From Phoronis australis (Eukaryota; Phoronida; Phoronidae): a DNA stretch of 64,000 bases. This document shows, piece after piece, positions 46,481 through 59,545 of the stretch (position 1 is its first letter; each line of letters starts with the position of its first letter). The stretch covers positions 1-64,000 of the forward strand of contig NMRA01000952.1 of NCBI GenBank assembly GCA_002633005.1, given 5' to 3'. Position numbers and translations under genes: made by a program. Below the pieces are notes generated by a model. The model saw only the letters and a program-made list of their open reading frames with translations. It was not told the DNA's origin and made no database searches.

Positions 46481-47853
46481 CGGATTTATGGCCTTTAACC
46501 GAGGAGCCGCTAAAACGGGCATCTTAAACCTCTTACTATACTACTCAGCGGACCTTAACTGTAATAAATCAAAAGAGAGACAATTTTATTGAAATTGTTG
46601 ACAAAATGTGGCAAAAAATTGACGTACCCTCGCCATGAGTCAGAGCTGACCTCAGTAGCCGAGTGTTGGCTGCGGGAGATGCGACGTACTTCACAAATTT
46701 ATTATTAAATACCAATCGTGATATGCAACGAACAGGTAAAATTTTTACAATAAATAATCAAGTATGTACCAAAAGAACCAAAATGAGAATCAAAAACAAC
46801 CCTCAATCAAAATAGCAACGCATTTACGCACACAATGAATATCAATACGTTTTCAAGGATAATATGACCGTCATTCAGGAATCGTTCCTGAACTGATACA
46901 CGGGAATTCAGGTCACGGAAGTAGCCGGGATTGTCGAAGATTTTCTGATCTCGGCCGAGGTACAAAATTGTGCTCAAAAAGGCTTTTAGTTTGATAACAG
47001 AAAGCAGGCGAGCATGATGCCATGTTGCATATTACTTAATTTGGTACACACTTTTAATTTTTGAACTAGGTTACCCTTTGAGATAAGGACTTTAAGAATT
47101 CAGCGAAGAAGAAGTGTCAACACGCCCTGGACACGTCTGCAAAAAAACCCTTATATTCGCCTACATTCAAAAATGACCGTGTCTTCAGAAATCTTTAGTT
47201 TTAATAGGGAATCCTACACGAGTCCTCAGTTTTATAACATAAATCTGAGACGAGTGTAGCATTTGTTTTCTCACCGTGACATGAACCATAAAACAATCTT
47301 TTTGCCGAAAAACTCGACGTGTCTAAAACTTTCAACGACATGACGCAACTTTTGTAAAAAATACGCTTGCGCAATGTAAATTAATTCAGTTATTTTTTGT
47401 TAATAGTTTTATTTTAAGCTTAGCAATTGTAAATTGCATTCAGCTTTCATAGTAAATATTCAAGTTAGAATCAAAGGAATAGTCTTTGAAGTTGTAATAT
47501 TAAAACTTAAAAATTGTTCATAAATGAGTAAACACGGGTTCCCGCGCGTGAGCACTGAATTGACCTTGAAACAGCACAGCTAGACAGTCTCGCCGTGTTT
47601 CTTGAGTTGGGGCTCGTCTGCGTCATTTTAAATGAACGTCGGTATGGAATTCGCCGCCGTAGATGGGTCCGTTTAAGAAGTTGTTTGCAGGCCCTTCTTA
47701 CTGGGAATACATACAGTTGCGACACCCGATTTGTCAATCATAACCTTGTCACTTTCTCGAAATACCGGCATTGTTTGGTTGGCGCGCGTTTGGTTGTTCT
47801 AGTGTTCTGCTGACGCTAAAATGTAAGGCGTATGTATGTATACTTTGCACTAC
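46481..47853. other. No gene recognised
   Basis: A/T-rich sequence with only short frames. No repeats of note. Confidence 0.4.
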
Positions 47854-47970
47854 TTTGTGATTCGCCCATGTATCATCAAACTTGAAAATTACGTACTCCA
47901 TGTTATTAACCAGTCGTGTCGTCACACATTCCAGGTCATCATGTGAGAGTAACTTATGTGCATCATTACG
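47854..47970 (-). CDS. Candidate exon, unknown product
   Basis: A strong acceptor (TTTTTACTCACACAG) and a donor (AAA|GTAGTG) enclose exactly 39 codons, including HKLLSHDDLECVTTRLVNNM and EYVIFKFDDTWANHK. The composition is protein-like. It may belong with the 48.6 and 50.0 kb candidates on the same strand. Confidence 0.3.
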
Positions 47971-48137
47971 CTGTGTGAGTAAAAAGAGATCTGTGATTAC
48001 AGAGAGGCATATGCAAATTGAATATAGGGGAGACAAATGAAAAATGATGGGAGACGAAATGGAGTTCAGAGCTATGTGAGTTGTTCATTCGCCGAATTTT
48101 GGTAGTTCCTGTCTACTTTTTCAGACTTTGTTTCTCT

Positions 48138-48220
48138 GTGGCGGACCTTTTTACCCACTTCGCAAAATTAGGGGGGGGGCTCGTTCGAGCCCTCCGAGCC
48201 CCCTGGGTGCGCGCATGAAT
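48138..48220. repeat. Short G/C-rich dispersed element fragment
   Basis: The sequence tgtggcggacctttt, a run of nine G, gctcgttcgagcc and gggtgcgcgcatg repeats the vocabulary of 437-575. Confidence 0.4.
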
Positions 48221-48611
48221 AAGATATCAGTAACACTCACCAACCATTTACTTCAGCACGTACACTGTAAGCGTACATTAACTGTCGCCAGCCGACTAAA
48301 GCGACGTCTTTCGTGAAAATGCCCACGAGCCTGTCACATTTATTCAGTTCAGTGCTAAGGAAACCTATTATGGCGGTGCTAAATACATGTACAATCTGCA
48401 TACTGCAGTATCTAGTTTGTCTTCATGCTCCCTCGTTATGGCTTTCAAAAGGTTTTTAGATATATCAAAATGTTAGGTAAAAATTACATGTGGAGAGAGT
48501 AAATTACTATTTTCGACCCGCTTAACAGCTCCAGATAGCTGTGCTGGAAAGTATGTTGAGTGGTTAGGCGGAGCGTCTTGTGGTTTCCATTAATTACAAC
48601 AACCGAGAGCA

Positions 48612-48734
48612 TTTTCGGAAATTTCATGAGTCCGATTAAGTTCTGTGACGTATACACCAACGGCAAACCAGAAGCCGGGTTCGTATACATGTATTAGGTC
48701 CTCAGACCTCAGTGAGAGGTACTCGCGAAACGCC
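48612..48734 (-). CDS. Candidate exon, possibly a discoidin-like beta-sandwich
   Basis: After a CATACTAG acceptor the frame reads AFREYLSLRSEDLIHVYEPG and then FAVGVYVTELNRTHEI. The pattern E-(Y/F)-(L/V)-x-L, then V-x-V-x-E, recalls galactose-binding/discoidin-like folds such as that in FBXL4. The resemblance is weak and no canonical donor follows. Its phase fits the 50.0-kb candidate. Confidence 0.25.
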
Positions 48735-49594
48735 CTAGTATGAGGGAACGCTGTGCCGCAAGAGGACTCCGAACCTGCGTTGTCCAAACTGTGGCGCTGG
48801 TTCGACTCGCCGACCTAGTCCTGCCGTAGTCTTGTTCGTTCAGTTACTTACTTTGTTCGGTTGCTATTGATGTTTGTACGGTGTTGTTGGCTGAGGCACC
48901 CATATAGCTTAGCTCCTGCATCCAGTTTGAGTTGCTTTTTGTCTTAACAATTGCGTTTATTTGTTGCTTTTCTTTTATCTTTATTTTTACCAGTCAATAC
49001 TGAAAAGATTCTTTTGATTTTCATTTGATTTTGACTCGGACTCCTGATTGGCTATTGAATATGGCCGCTTTATTATGTTGTACATTTCACAGACGTGACA
49101 TGATCGGAGGCAGGGGAGAGTTTAAAATGAGTGGCCCCTCGGAGATTCTGTAGTAAAAGCATGGTGCGCCATGCGGTGGACTATTTGGTATGTACGTCTT
49201 GTAGTTTGTTATGTCTCTGGACATGACTGATTACCACGCTTTACGGCCCAGGGATGTAGGCCTAATGGCCCATCACGTTATGTTGATTGGTCAGAGTTGT
49301 GTACAAGTGGATGTGTCACATTTGACCTCATGCAAGAAAAGTATTAACATGTCGTGAACGTTTTAAAGTTCATGCAGCCCTGAGGGCATGGACGTTGACT
49401 ATACCTGCAATCGTAGTGCATTGTGACGGATTATCATGAATGGCTTAATAAACGTGTTGTTAATAACTGCAATTACGTAAAATAAATAGTGTCACACCAG
49501 TCCGTGTCGGCAGCTGGAAAAAGCGGGGCGCGCCCGTGTTACAGTAGCCTATGGGCAGCGAAAAGGTTCAAAATAGACAACACTGCCAAATAAG

Positions 49595-49885
49595 TGAGTG
49601 GTTTGACAAACAGACAAGTAGTTTGCTGAACGGACAAGTGATTCGTCAAATAAACAAGTCTGTATGCGAGTATAGTTTTCCTAACAGACAAGACAATTGT
49701 ACAGATTCTGTAGGATAAACAAGTGCCTATACTGTTGAACAAACGAGTAAGTTGGTAAGTGATTAAATAGGTTATCAAACAGATAAGTAACCTGGGAGGC
49801 TCAACTGTCAAATAATTAAGTACGTCAACTGTCGAACGGACAAGTCATCTGTTGAACGAATAAGACAATCACGTCAAACGAACAG
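49595..49885. repeat. Degenerate 20-bp tandem repeat (acaagt core)
   Basis: The core acaagt occurs at exact 20-base spacing near 49614, 49634 and 49654. Related words (ataagta, ttaagta, gaacggacaagtc) continue more irregularly to 49885. Consensus roughly gtcaaacagacaagtagttt. Confidence 0.55.
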
Positions 49886-50015
49886 CGGGCGCTACTTGAA
49901 AACTTCTGTTATAGGTGATTCCAGGTCACGACTTGGAAGGTAGGGCGATGAACTATCATATTACTCACGTGCTCAACACAGCCCAATTAAAAATAAGGGA
50001 GTTTATCTATCTCAC

Positions 50016-50199
50016 CTGTTACGGCGTAGCTGGTTTCCAATGAGGATATGGACGATGTCTTCACGGCGTTCTATGAACGGACTGTACAATAGTGAAGACA
50101 GGACCAAACTGAACGCAAAGCTTTGACAAACACGTGACAGTTCCCTACCATAGCTGGTCGCATATAAACTGTATTCGGGGGAGAACTCCTGGTACGACA
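50016..50199 (-). CDS. Candidate exon, unknown product
   Basis: A TTGCTCAG acceptor and a strong donor (AACAG|GTGAGA) bound an open frame reading YQEFSPEYSLYATSYGRELS and later a hydrophobic SFAFSLVLSSLLYSPF. Phase 2 at the donor agrees with the 48.7-kb candidate. A second overlapping frame is also open, which lowers confidence. Confidence 0.25.
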
Positions 50200-52160
50200 C
50201 TGAGCAAGACATATGTTCCCATTGACGCCTAATTTGAATAACAGGAGACACATACTAAAAGCTGACGAAAAACAAGATTTCTCGTTTCAGTATAGGAGAG
50301 AGGGCGAGAGAAATCATTTTTTTCAGAACCAGAATACAATAAAACACTATTTGTTAATTGCTCTGCTAGTTGCAGTAACTGGCCTCTGGAAGGTAGTCTG
50401 ACTTGAGGAAGTGCAATTATGTACCGCAAAACCCGTCAACCACACGTAGTAGGCCTATTGAGCAAGTCTGCAGTTAAGCCAGATTCTGTAAGCCTATCAA
50501 CAAATGAATAAGACTGTTTTGCTGCAGTCACTGATGCCACTAAAATGAACATGTCAGTGAGAAAATGAATAGATGTATATCGTCAAATTATAAGAATTTC
50601 GCTAACATAACAAAGTTTGCGTTGTTGTTTCCTGCTTTGAAGTAAACTATAGGTTCGATCAGAGATGTTCACCAATATGTGTCACTTCAGGTCAGTGTGG
50701 TCAAATAACAAAAACTTGAGCACTCAAATACTGAAGTCCCAAGCTGCCAACCAGCAGACGAAGTCCCCGGTTCCCCCGGATCTGATTGCCTTTCACTGAC
50801 ATCAAGTAAACGAGCCGAGATACCGCGGGCCCTGGATCTGGCCGTTTCAGTTGTAGAGAGTAAACACACCTTTTCTTTACGTACGGGTGTCGGGTTACAA
50901 AAGCCGACTGCTGCAATCAAAGGGACTGCGGTAAAATGTCGTTCTTGGGCAAATGGATCTTGCGGACCAGACTTTTGTGACGTACGTCAGAATGTTCTTC
51001 GAATTGCGCCTGTTGTCTGAATTTAACGACTTAAATCTTTTTTTTGGTTTAATTCTATTCACAAAAAGCATTGAGGAGAGGAACTGAAGCAAAGCTTTTC
51101 AAGATCAGTAGAACCAAATGAATGCCGGTGTATTTTCGTCTCCCGAGGTATATTTACCACCTGACCCTATTGGTGTCGCTGAGCGCGGTGGTGTGAATGA
51201 CCTTTAAGAAAGAATATCAAATTTACGTTGTCGGTGCGCAAAACGTTAAGACGCATTACGGTACTTTCTTTCGATTTTTCAATAAAACGTATTTTGAGTG
51301 AAATATATTCAGTCCTGAAAGTGTTGCTTGTGAGGTAGGCCCTACCGAATCATCTGTAACACCGCTACTTGGGCGGGTAGCAAGCTGTGGATGCCAGCCT
51401 GCTGTGCAGTAACGTTGGCACTGAGACCACGCTAAGTTGTCACAACCATCGCAAACGGGACGCTTTCCCCTTCCTATACTATAAACCACGGGAAATGAGC
51501 AGCAATATCGGACTACTTTTCACATTATACGCATGGACGGGAACTAGTGCTGTGACTGCTTGTCCCAATTTCGTGTAATGTTTTGACCAATAAATGCTCG
51601 CTACTCGATATCAGCTAATTACCATATCGTCAGATATAGTGTTTGGGGATGTTCTAATTTGACAGATTATCGAATACTTTTTGTGTTTTGATACGAAACT
51701 GGTTCATTTTAAGCATTTTTAAAGTTCAACATACATTATCGGCCATTGCTCGGAACATTTGACACTTCCTTGTAGGCAAATTTTTCGGAGCTTGGCCCTG
51801 CACATATATGTATCAATTCCAGCAGTAGAAATCACTGTTCCGAACCTCACTGTCACCATAGACTATAATCTATGCTGTCACAAAAGTTCAAGCCAAAACA
51901 AAATTTTTAACCCAGAACCACTAAAATTACTCCTTGTGCTTGCATTAAATGTGAATCCTCCGTCACTTGCACTGAACTAATGGCCCATCAATTCATTACG
52001 TACATCCAGTGAGAGCGTAACTTCATATGGCCTTAGCAGAATCAGTAGGTGACAGCTTCAATTAAGAGGTCTGTCGGTGACTCAAGGTTCACGAACATTT
52101 TGAGTTTAAATATTTCGGCTGAGTAGCGTTAGTCGGACAATGATCGCTAGCCAAAAGGTG
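50200..52160. other. No gene recognised
   Basis: Only short frames. A cysteine-rich minus frame near 51.38-51.46 kb (PVCDGC...QCQRYC) has no supporting splice sites. Confidence 0.4.
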
Positions 52161-52164
52161 AACG

Positions 52165-52435
52165 TTACTCACGTAAATTACGGGTGTAAATCAATTTTTG
52201 TTAACGGCGTGAATTAATTCTTCACTGCTTAAAACAATTATTAACGGCGTATACTTTAACTATGACGTAAATTGAATCTTTGCGGTGTAAAATAATTACT
52301 CGATGCGCAAATTATATTTTAAATAGGGGAGTATTATTTTATTACGCACGTGAATAATAAATGAGTTTGCGAAAATACCAGTTTACGCCGCTAACGACTA
52401 ATTTACGCCGCTTATAATTGATTTACGCCGTGACA
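52165..52435. mobile_element. Foldback-like element with tandem ggcgtaaat subrepeats
   Basis: The left half has repeated units of the form (g)gtgtaaatcaatt and taacggcgtgaatt. The right half has the inverse (aatttacgccgc, gatttacgccg) three times within 60 bases. The centre is A/T-rich. Total length is about 270 bp. Confidence 0.5.
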
Positions 52436-52812
52436 TATTTCTTAACCTAGCCAATTATTTGTAACATAAAAGTGAAACAATGTGGCTGCAGCTTTAGGCG
52501 AAGATTTCACACGAAATGTTCAGCGAAACGTCAACGACGTGTGTCGTCTTATATTTTTGTATCCTGTTGATACATAAGTTCTATATTCTGTAACGCAAAA
52601 GTTTATATTTTAAATCAAACAACATTAATAGCTGTGTAGAAGGCGAATTTAGAGGTAATCCTCGTCAAGATCCAGTTAGTTTGTAATTTCTTCACCGCCG
52701 TAGCTGGCACGTGGGCAGATACCGTTCAGCTCTAGTGGTAAGGAGAATTCGAAGCTAAGAAAAGACCCGAACTGTGTCCTGAGGATGTTAATTGTTCCTA
52801 ACAAACATTGAC

Positions 52813-54018
52813 CAGTGGCGGATCTAGGATATCACAAGGGGGGCCCAACTTTTCGTCCGGCTGTAAGCATTTGTGCAAACTGAACCACTATTGTAGATGC
52901 AAACCCCCCTCCCGCCCAGGAAATTTTTCTGTTTTTACCTCTAAAAATCAAGCATTTTCCTTGATTCCTGAAGTATTATCCAAGAAAAAAAGGCAAAAAA
53001 ACGGAGTACGTGTCAAACAGGAAAAACTGCAAGTATCAAAGACTCGAACACACGACCTGGCGAATAGTGCGCGCGTGAGTTACTAGTACACCACCACGAT
53101 TTAACTACTAATCTCATACTAAGAGACCTACTTGTTTATGGTCCACAGCGTTTGCGCGCGAAACCTACGTCTTTTTTGTAATGCTTGTTACACGTTTTGT
53201 ATTTTGTGCCATCGATTCTTAACAAATTTGTCGTATTTAAAATAGTCTTCAAATGCCAAAAAGACCAAATCCGTTTTTCGTGTTGGCAATAATGACGGGA
53301 TTGCTTTGGAAATCGTCTTACGATAAGGTTTGGCAAGGAGAGTATTGCGAGTTTCTGAATGATTCACTAAGGCTTCGATTACAATTCACATCTTACCAGC
53401 AGCTTCTGTTTTTTCAGCGTCACTCAGGTTCCATTTTCTTTAAAAAACGAAGTAAATTTTCTTCATTGCACAGTGGAGCAGACTACGGAAACGGAGTCGT
53501 AGTGCCCAGCTCCACTGCCGGTCGCCTGGGATATCGCGGGAGAGCCTATACTTAGCCATGGTTCCGTTACGAATGCGCCGTGTTCGGAATTTGACACTTG
53601 AAATTGGATTTGAGCCNNNNNNNNNNNNNNNNNNNNNNNNNNNNNNNNNNNNNNNNNNNNNNNNNNNNNNNNNNNNNNNNNNNNNNNNNNNNNNNNNNNN
53701 NNNNNNNNNNNNNNNNNNNNNNNNNNNNNNNNNNNNNNNNNNNNNNNNNNNNNNNNNNNNNNNNNNNNNNNNNNNNNNNNNNNNNNNNNNNNNNNNNNNN
53801 NNNNNNNNNNNNNNNNNNNNNNNNNNNNNNNNNNNNNNNNNNNNNNNNNNNNNNNNNNNNNNNNNNNNNNNNNNNNNNNNNNNNNNNNNNNNNNNNNNNN
53901 NNNNNNNNNNNNNNNNNNNNNNNNNNNNNNNNNNNNNNNNNNNNNNNNNNNNNNNNNNNNNNNNNNNNNNNNNNNNNNNNNNNNNNNNNNNNNNNNNCCC
54001 CCCTAAATCCGCCTATGT
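52813..54018. mobile_element. DNA element with agtggcggatytagg ends, spanning the gap
   Basis: The left end agtggcggatctagg leads to aaggggggccc. The right end is the inverse (ccccccctaaatccgcctatg). This pair forms terminal inverted repeats around 1.2 kb. The interior includes the sequence gap. A 100-codon plus frame at 53253-53555 has no known motif. Confidence 0.5.
53617..53997. other. Assembly gap, 381 undetermined bases
   Basis: Run of N. Any frame through it is meaningless. Isolated N bases also occur at 552, 2224, 19365, 27831, 30376, 34461 and 59457. Confidence 0.99.
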
Positions 54019-56042
54019 TGACGAACACTTATTTTAATCAAATTTTTAAGAAAACGCCTTGCTTACTAATATTGGAGGTAAAACGGTGCTAGGAACTTGT
54101 ACATATACATGAAGCGGCACTAATGGCCAATACGTTAAACATTAGACAAGCACGAATGAGAAGGGGATAATCTAAGCGTGAAGATTTATGTCCCAGTTAG
54201 CATTCTACCTCTGAGCATGACGAAGTACAGTGTATGTCCCAGTCAGCATTATCCGGGGTGTTGGAAGAATCCATGCGTCGGTTATTAGGTCGTTTCGTCT
54301 TTGCCGTTTTAGATTCACGAGTTCCTGGGCCTATGGAATGTCGGCCTTGGCCTGCTCACTTGGGCCCCGTTCTTATTACCATTTTATGTGCCCACAAATT
54401 TATATGTGCTCGCATTATGCCGTCTTCCCCGTCCGTCCAGCGTCCGTCCGGGGTCCATGCTGGCGTTGAGCGTCCGGCGTCCGCTGCTGTATCTCCAAAG
54501 CCGTTTGATGAATGCTCATGAAATTTTACTCATGTTCCTGTTATAGATGGGACGGCATGAGCGAACTTTCGGACGGAGCGGACTGTCGGTGTGCCCCCTA
54601 GTGGCAATTTTATTCTTTTTACGTTTATCTCTCTTACTTCGGTTCTCGACAGATTTTCATAAAATTAAGCATATTATATGGCTTGTTATCAGCAAAGGTC
54701 GACTGCGAACTACATTTTGAAAAAGACAATACTTTTTAAAGACTGATCGTTTAAAAAAAAGAAAACAGAGTACTTTAAGTTTAAAAACCCATCCATCCTC
54801 CTCAACATAATAACATAACCTGGTCTAAATACGAATGTATTGTAAACTGGTCTTAAAATAAATGCAAATGCTTTTTCACACTCAGCCCCTCCCCCCTCAA
54901 CATCATGCACGCTGGAGACTAACACATATGTATCTCACGTGCATCCCGTATCATTAGCTCGTAATACTCCACTTCGTGTGGTTTATAACGACCTCTGCAG
55001 CAAGTGGGATCACAGGGCATGCACTTTCCTATTAATTTTCAAGGCAGTACACATTATATTAACCATTTATTACAGTGACATTGATGCATCACAAAATGCA
55101 GTACAGAAACAGATGGACTTAGTGTGCAATACATCCCAGCCTTTCGGGCTTAAAAGTCAGGCGATACAAATTAACACGCTAGCGGTTACATAATACAGGA
55201 CACTCTCGCGGCAATCCAGTAACCTAGTCAAAAACTTGTATTTGATCTCGAGTACAATAATTGTTAAACATAAAGCATTCCATTAATTCCGCTTAAATAT
55301 TTGCATACGTTTGCGTTTGAAACAAAAAAATGCCAGTTATCATATTGCCCGAAATATGACAGGAGAGAACTGTCAAAAGCACAAGTCAACCACTGTATGC
55401 AAAACGTGCATGTAAATGTCGTCCTCCTGCTTTTCTAATATTTTGGACCAGGGCCCTGTTGCATAAAAGTTATACACCGGATAACAACATAAGCATCGTC
55501 ACCCTTCACGTTGTTATTTGTTGAGCGCTGAATATGACGTCATGCAGTTACTGTATCAAGTTTATCCAGTGAATAATCGTTTTAATGCAACTCATCTCTC
55601 GGCCAGGGGTTTAATAGCCATGCTGGAAATTGATTCTACTAGAAATTGCATGGCGTACTTCGAGACTACATGTACTTGAGCTCCCAGCATACAGCCCGAT
55701 TGGTAAAATTTTGAGTCTGAGTTGAAAGATTAGACCCATGGCTCAGTCAAATGGTGTAACTGCGTGTAGAATATTCTCAAGTCTGATAAAGAAGACGTTT
55801 CAAGTGTGTACCTGTTCCTTATAACACCTTTAACTAGGACAAATTCGCGTTTCTCTTTTACACGTTTTACAAAATTCAGTTAGATTATTGCAATAAGTGA
55901 GTATGAAAGTACAAAATCCTTTGCCGAAGTGTCAGTTTTGTTTTCCGATTTTTGGGTTGGATTTGAACTCGTATTTGTAGATATGTTCCAACGAACAATA
56001 ATGGCGGAAGTGCCTCATTATAGTTAGTATGTTGCTGCAGCC
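54019..56042. other. Repeat fragment, otherwise no gene seen
   Basis: Bases 54290-54560 carry gccccgttcttattaccat and gtccgtccagcgtccgtccg followed by atgaatgctcatgaaattt. This looks like a dispersed element rather than a gene. The rest shows no motif. Confidence 0.4.
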
Positions 56043-56293
56043 TTAGAAAGCCTTGTCTTTCTCCTCGCGCACCACGTGACCAGATCTATTTCGTGCAGCA
56101 ACCAACACAGTGACACCTATCATAAGAAGCAAGAAGATGGCGAGCACGGCCACAACTGCGTAGAAGGTGGTTGCACTGATGTGCCCTTCACAGATGACGT
56201 TGTTTTTGTTGTTGCTGTTGTTGTTGTTGTTGTTGTTGTTGTCTGAATTCTGTTCAACTACATTCACCTCTTCTTTGGTGATGATCTTGTCGT
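56043..56293 (-). CDS. ZP-domain membrane protein, last exon (transmembrane tail)
   Basis: Acceptor TTTTTCAG, stop TAA at 56043. The exon encodes DDKIITKEEVNVVEQ, a poly-Asn run, a hydrophobic membrane span (TTFYAVVAVLAIFLLLMIGV and TVLVA) and a short basic tail, RNRSGHVV. This is the layout after the cleavage site in zona-pellucida-domain proteins, which are made as membrane precursors, cut, and polymerise into extracellular filaments. Phase 1 joins the exon at 59546-59645 to complete an Asp codon. The poly-Asn run is encoded by a trinucleotide repeat (gtt on the plus strand) and may vary in length. Confidence 0.75.
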
Positions 56294-57321
56294 CTGAAAA
56301 AGACATAGCTCGAATTCAGTCTGAAGATTCGTTCCGATTCATTTTTATCCACTTATAAATGCTAGTCCACCATACAACAGAGGGCGCCTGCCGATAAATA
56401 CGTTTGTCCAACCGCTTGCTTCGTTAATCAAACGTCCTTGAGAATCATAATTCTAACCTTTACTAAACCAAAAGTTGGGTGAAGCAAGACAATAATCTGT
56501 GCAACGAATTATAATATGTGTTTATCATTTGTCTGGAACAGATGTCAGCAGCCCCTTATTTGCATACAGAGGTCACGATACTGCGACTGAGTGCACTTAT
56601 GATGCTGTGCAACTGCACACTTACAGGAGTAAGTCTTTTAAGAGATGCGACGCTGTCAAAAGTGCTTTACAACCAAAGTTTGAAAGATGGAGACAATATC
56701 AGAGTAGTTGAAAGAAAGAACCTTTTAAAGAGTTCCGAACTGAATCATTTGATCACTGAAAACACAAAAATCTAGCCCTGGAATGCCAACTCCCGAACGT
56801 GACCTACGTATACTAAAATTAGAGCTTGTGACCCCGAGACTAGCTGCGAGAGTGCACTGAGAATTTCCGGCTGTCAGCTCGACTGAGTTTTGGTCGAGAA
56901 TTGTAGTTTCCAAATCAAGCCTGATTTCATTGATTCGTTTTTATTTGGTCATTATTGTTCATCAAACGAGTCTTGAGATACGATTCCATACAATCGACGA
57001 TTTCTCGACAAAATTAGTCAACAAACCCGAAAATGACACTGGTCATTCCTTGGAGGCACCGACATGTGGTTTTAGGTGGATTCAGGGAGTAATTTTGACT
57101 TCTGATATCTCTTCAGTTCCAGTCGTAGAACCACTTTCGACAACCTATCATGGTAAAGTACATGCCACGACTTTTTCAACAAAGCCTTTTGGTTCTTAAA
57201 ATCACGTTAAAGAATTTTACGGAAAAAGTACTGTTATATTTGGACTAAATGATAAGTTTAGGCCCTAAAAACAGGTGTGTTTACGTAATTTTCGAAAAAA
57301 AAATTCATAATTGCTCTATTT

Positions 57322-57376
57322 ATGTGTGTGTGTGCGTGTGTGCTTGTATGAGCGTGCGTGTGTGTGTGCGTGTGCA
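57322..57376 (+). repeat. TG-rich microsatellite
   Basis: Interrupted (tg)n with cg steps (tgtgtgtgtgcgtgtgtgc and on) in the ZP-gene intron. Confidence 0.85.
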
Positions 57377-57669
57377 TTCTGTTCTAATTAATTGTTTCTA
57401 TGATAATTCATTTGTTCAATGTTATCTTGTTGCCTAGATGCCGTTTTGGTTAATTCGATTTCTGAGAAGTAGGCCTACAGTTATCCATAGTACATGGATT
57501 TACCTACATGTATACCTGTGAAATAAAATTCAAAAAAATGAAAACGTTACCTTGTATAAGAAGCCAATCTAGTACCTCGTGTTGCTGATAGCGTACAGTG
57601 TATTTGAAAATTACCACGCTCTTGGCGTACTGTCCCACTTTAAAAAAATCCCACCAACCCGACACACCA

Positions 57670-58071
57670 TATATAAATGCCCGACTTTGTTTATTAGAGT
57701 TTATTTATTATGAATGAAACAAGTATGTTTCGAAATATCGTGTGTCTTTTAATTATGTCGCTAGGTCAGTTACTGTATCTACAGTATGTTCAATTGAGAG
57801 TAGAGTTTTGTTAAGAAAGTACGAACGCAACGGATTAAAGACTGTGGACAATGAAAAGTGTCGTGCATTTAACAACTTCTGTGTAACCGAAAACTTGCTC
57901 CCGAAGTACAGTCAGAGTTTATTTCTAAACTTTTATGGAAAGTCCTTGACAGCAACCAATGTGATGAACTATCCACAGTACATTTTAAAGCTACGTGATA
58001 GATGTTTGCTCATTTTCATGGATAAGAAAACCTTTATTTGCAAATTTCGGATAAATACTTGGAGTGGTTAA
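57670..58071 (+). other. TATA-like element followed by two overlapping short frames
   Basis: TATATAAA at 57670 is followed by an ATG at 57710 with a signal-like start (MNETSMFRNIVCLLIMSLG) that stops after 34 codons. Another frame is open without Met from 57718 to 58071 and reads, for example, KYERNGLKTVDNEKCRAF. A single frameshift between them would explain the pattern, so this could be a decayed small gene. Family unknown. Confidence 0.2.
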
Positions 58072-59545
58072 TCACGTTTTTCACGGTGAATGCCACTGCA
58101 TTGGGAAAATTACTGAACAATGTATTACTTGCATCAAACGGCACCAAAGGTCCAATTAATTATAATATATAAAGATGTATAATTTTGAATGAATGCCTGA
58201 CTAAATTATCCCCAGCAAGTGTGAGGGATCCATATTCTAAAACCTTTGTCTTCTTAGGGTATCTTTTGAATCATTAACATTATTTTCTCAGTGGCTTAAT
58301 TAGTCATGTTTCATTTCCTTTTTTGTTACTCTTACACCCTCTTATTATGAGGATTTCGGTAATCCTTATGGTTTTTAGAATTAAAAAAATATATATTTTT
58401 AAACCAGTCAGGCATACTTGTAGGATATCAATAATTTGTCTTCTGCTTCTTGCGTAATCACCAAGAACTGACAAAGGGCTTTCTAATGATATTGCTATTT
58501 TACAATTCAAATCAAAACGGCAGAGCTTTAACAAGTTTTAATGCCAGTAAATTCGACACCAAGTACAGACACCGGAACAAAGGAATATAATCAACTCTCA
58601 CGCATGCGTGGCGCAACCTCAGGAATACAAACAACCGCAGCGGTTGTGATGGAGTTGGCCGAAAAACGAGTCACCATCGTGTTTCAGCATTCACTCCCAG
58701 TAAGCAAACACGAATGACCGACACAGACTGTGCAATTTTACAAAATTAGGTGTTTGAGTTAATCATGTGATCCGACAACGGTTGCGCCAACTGTATGGTC
58801 CTGGAGAGTTGATAAGGATCAAGTTTGGCCAGGTACTAATTTTCGACGTGCTTAATTATTTACAGAGATATGAAAATATGGTCTAATTACTGCCTGTACT
58901 GTTGTTTTTTAATTTTGACATTTTAATGTTATTTGACTGGTTCCAAAACGTTGAAATGATTTGCTAAGCAAGCGAATTTAGTATTATATTAGTTCAGTGT
59001 AAGTGAATATATAATGAAGATTATGGCCTTTCCTTGGGCCAGTTGCGTCATTATCTGTTGTTACACGCCGGTTTGCCTTCCTATGAATCCGGTATTTTCA
59101 AGTATTCTTAAATGGGCAGTATATAACAGTGGAAACGGTTATGAAAACCAAATATTACCTGGTATATGTTCAAACACAGGACATCAGCATAATGACATGC
59201 TGCCCAAACAACCAAAAACGTGATAGCCCAAAACAAGAATACGAGAAATATACAGACTGGTTGATTCAAGACATTTTACTACAATAAGCTGATCTTCTAA
59301 ATAAGAAATTAGTGACACTTAAGTGAAATTTGATGCAGGGTGAAGGTCGGAAAAATATCTCTACCATCCTACCCCAAAGTACCCTAGGTGATTTTACCAA
59401 TCTAAAGTAACCTTCTACGAATTGGTATTTTGCGTGAAACTTGCAACATTTGCCCCNGAAGCTGACCTAAAATAGCACCTATGACAGGGCAATATTTAAT
59501 ATGTATATTAGTGGTAAGAACCGATAAGAATAAACTCTAACTCAC

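Noticed and set aside
53558..54092. Frames of 150-165 codons
   Set aside because: They are made almost wholly of undetermined bases in the gap.
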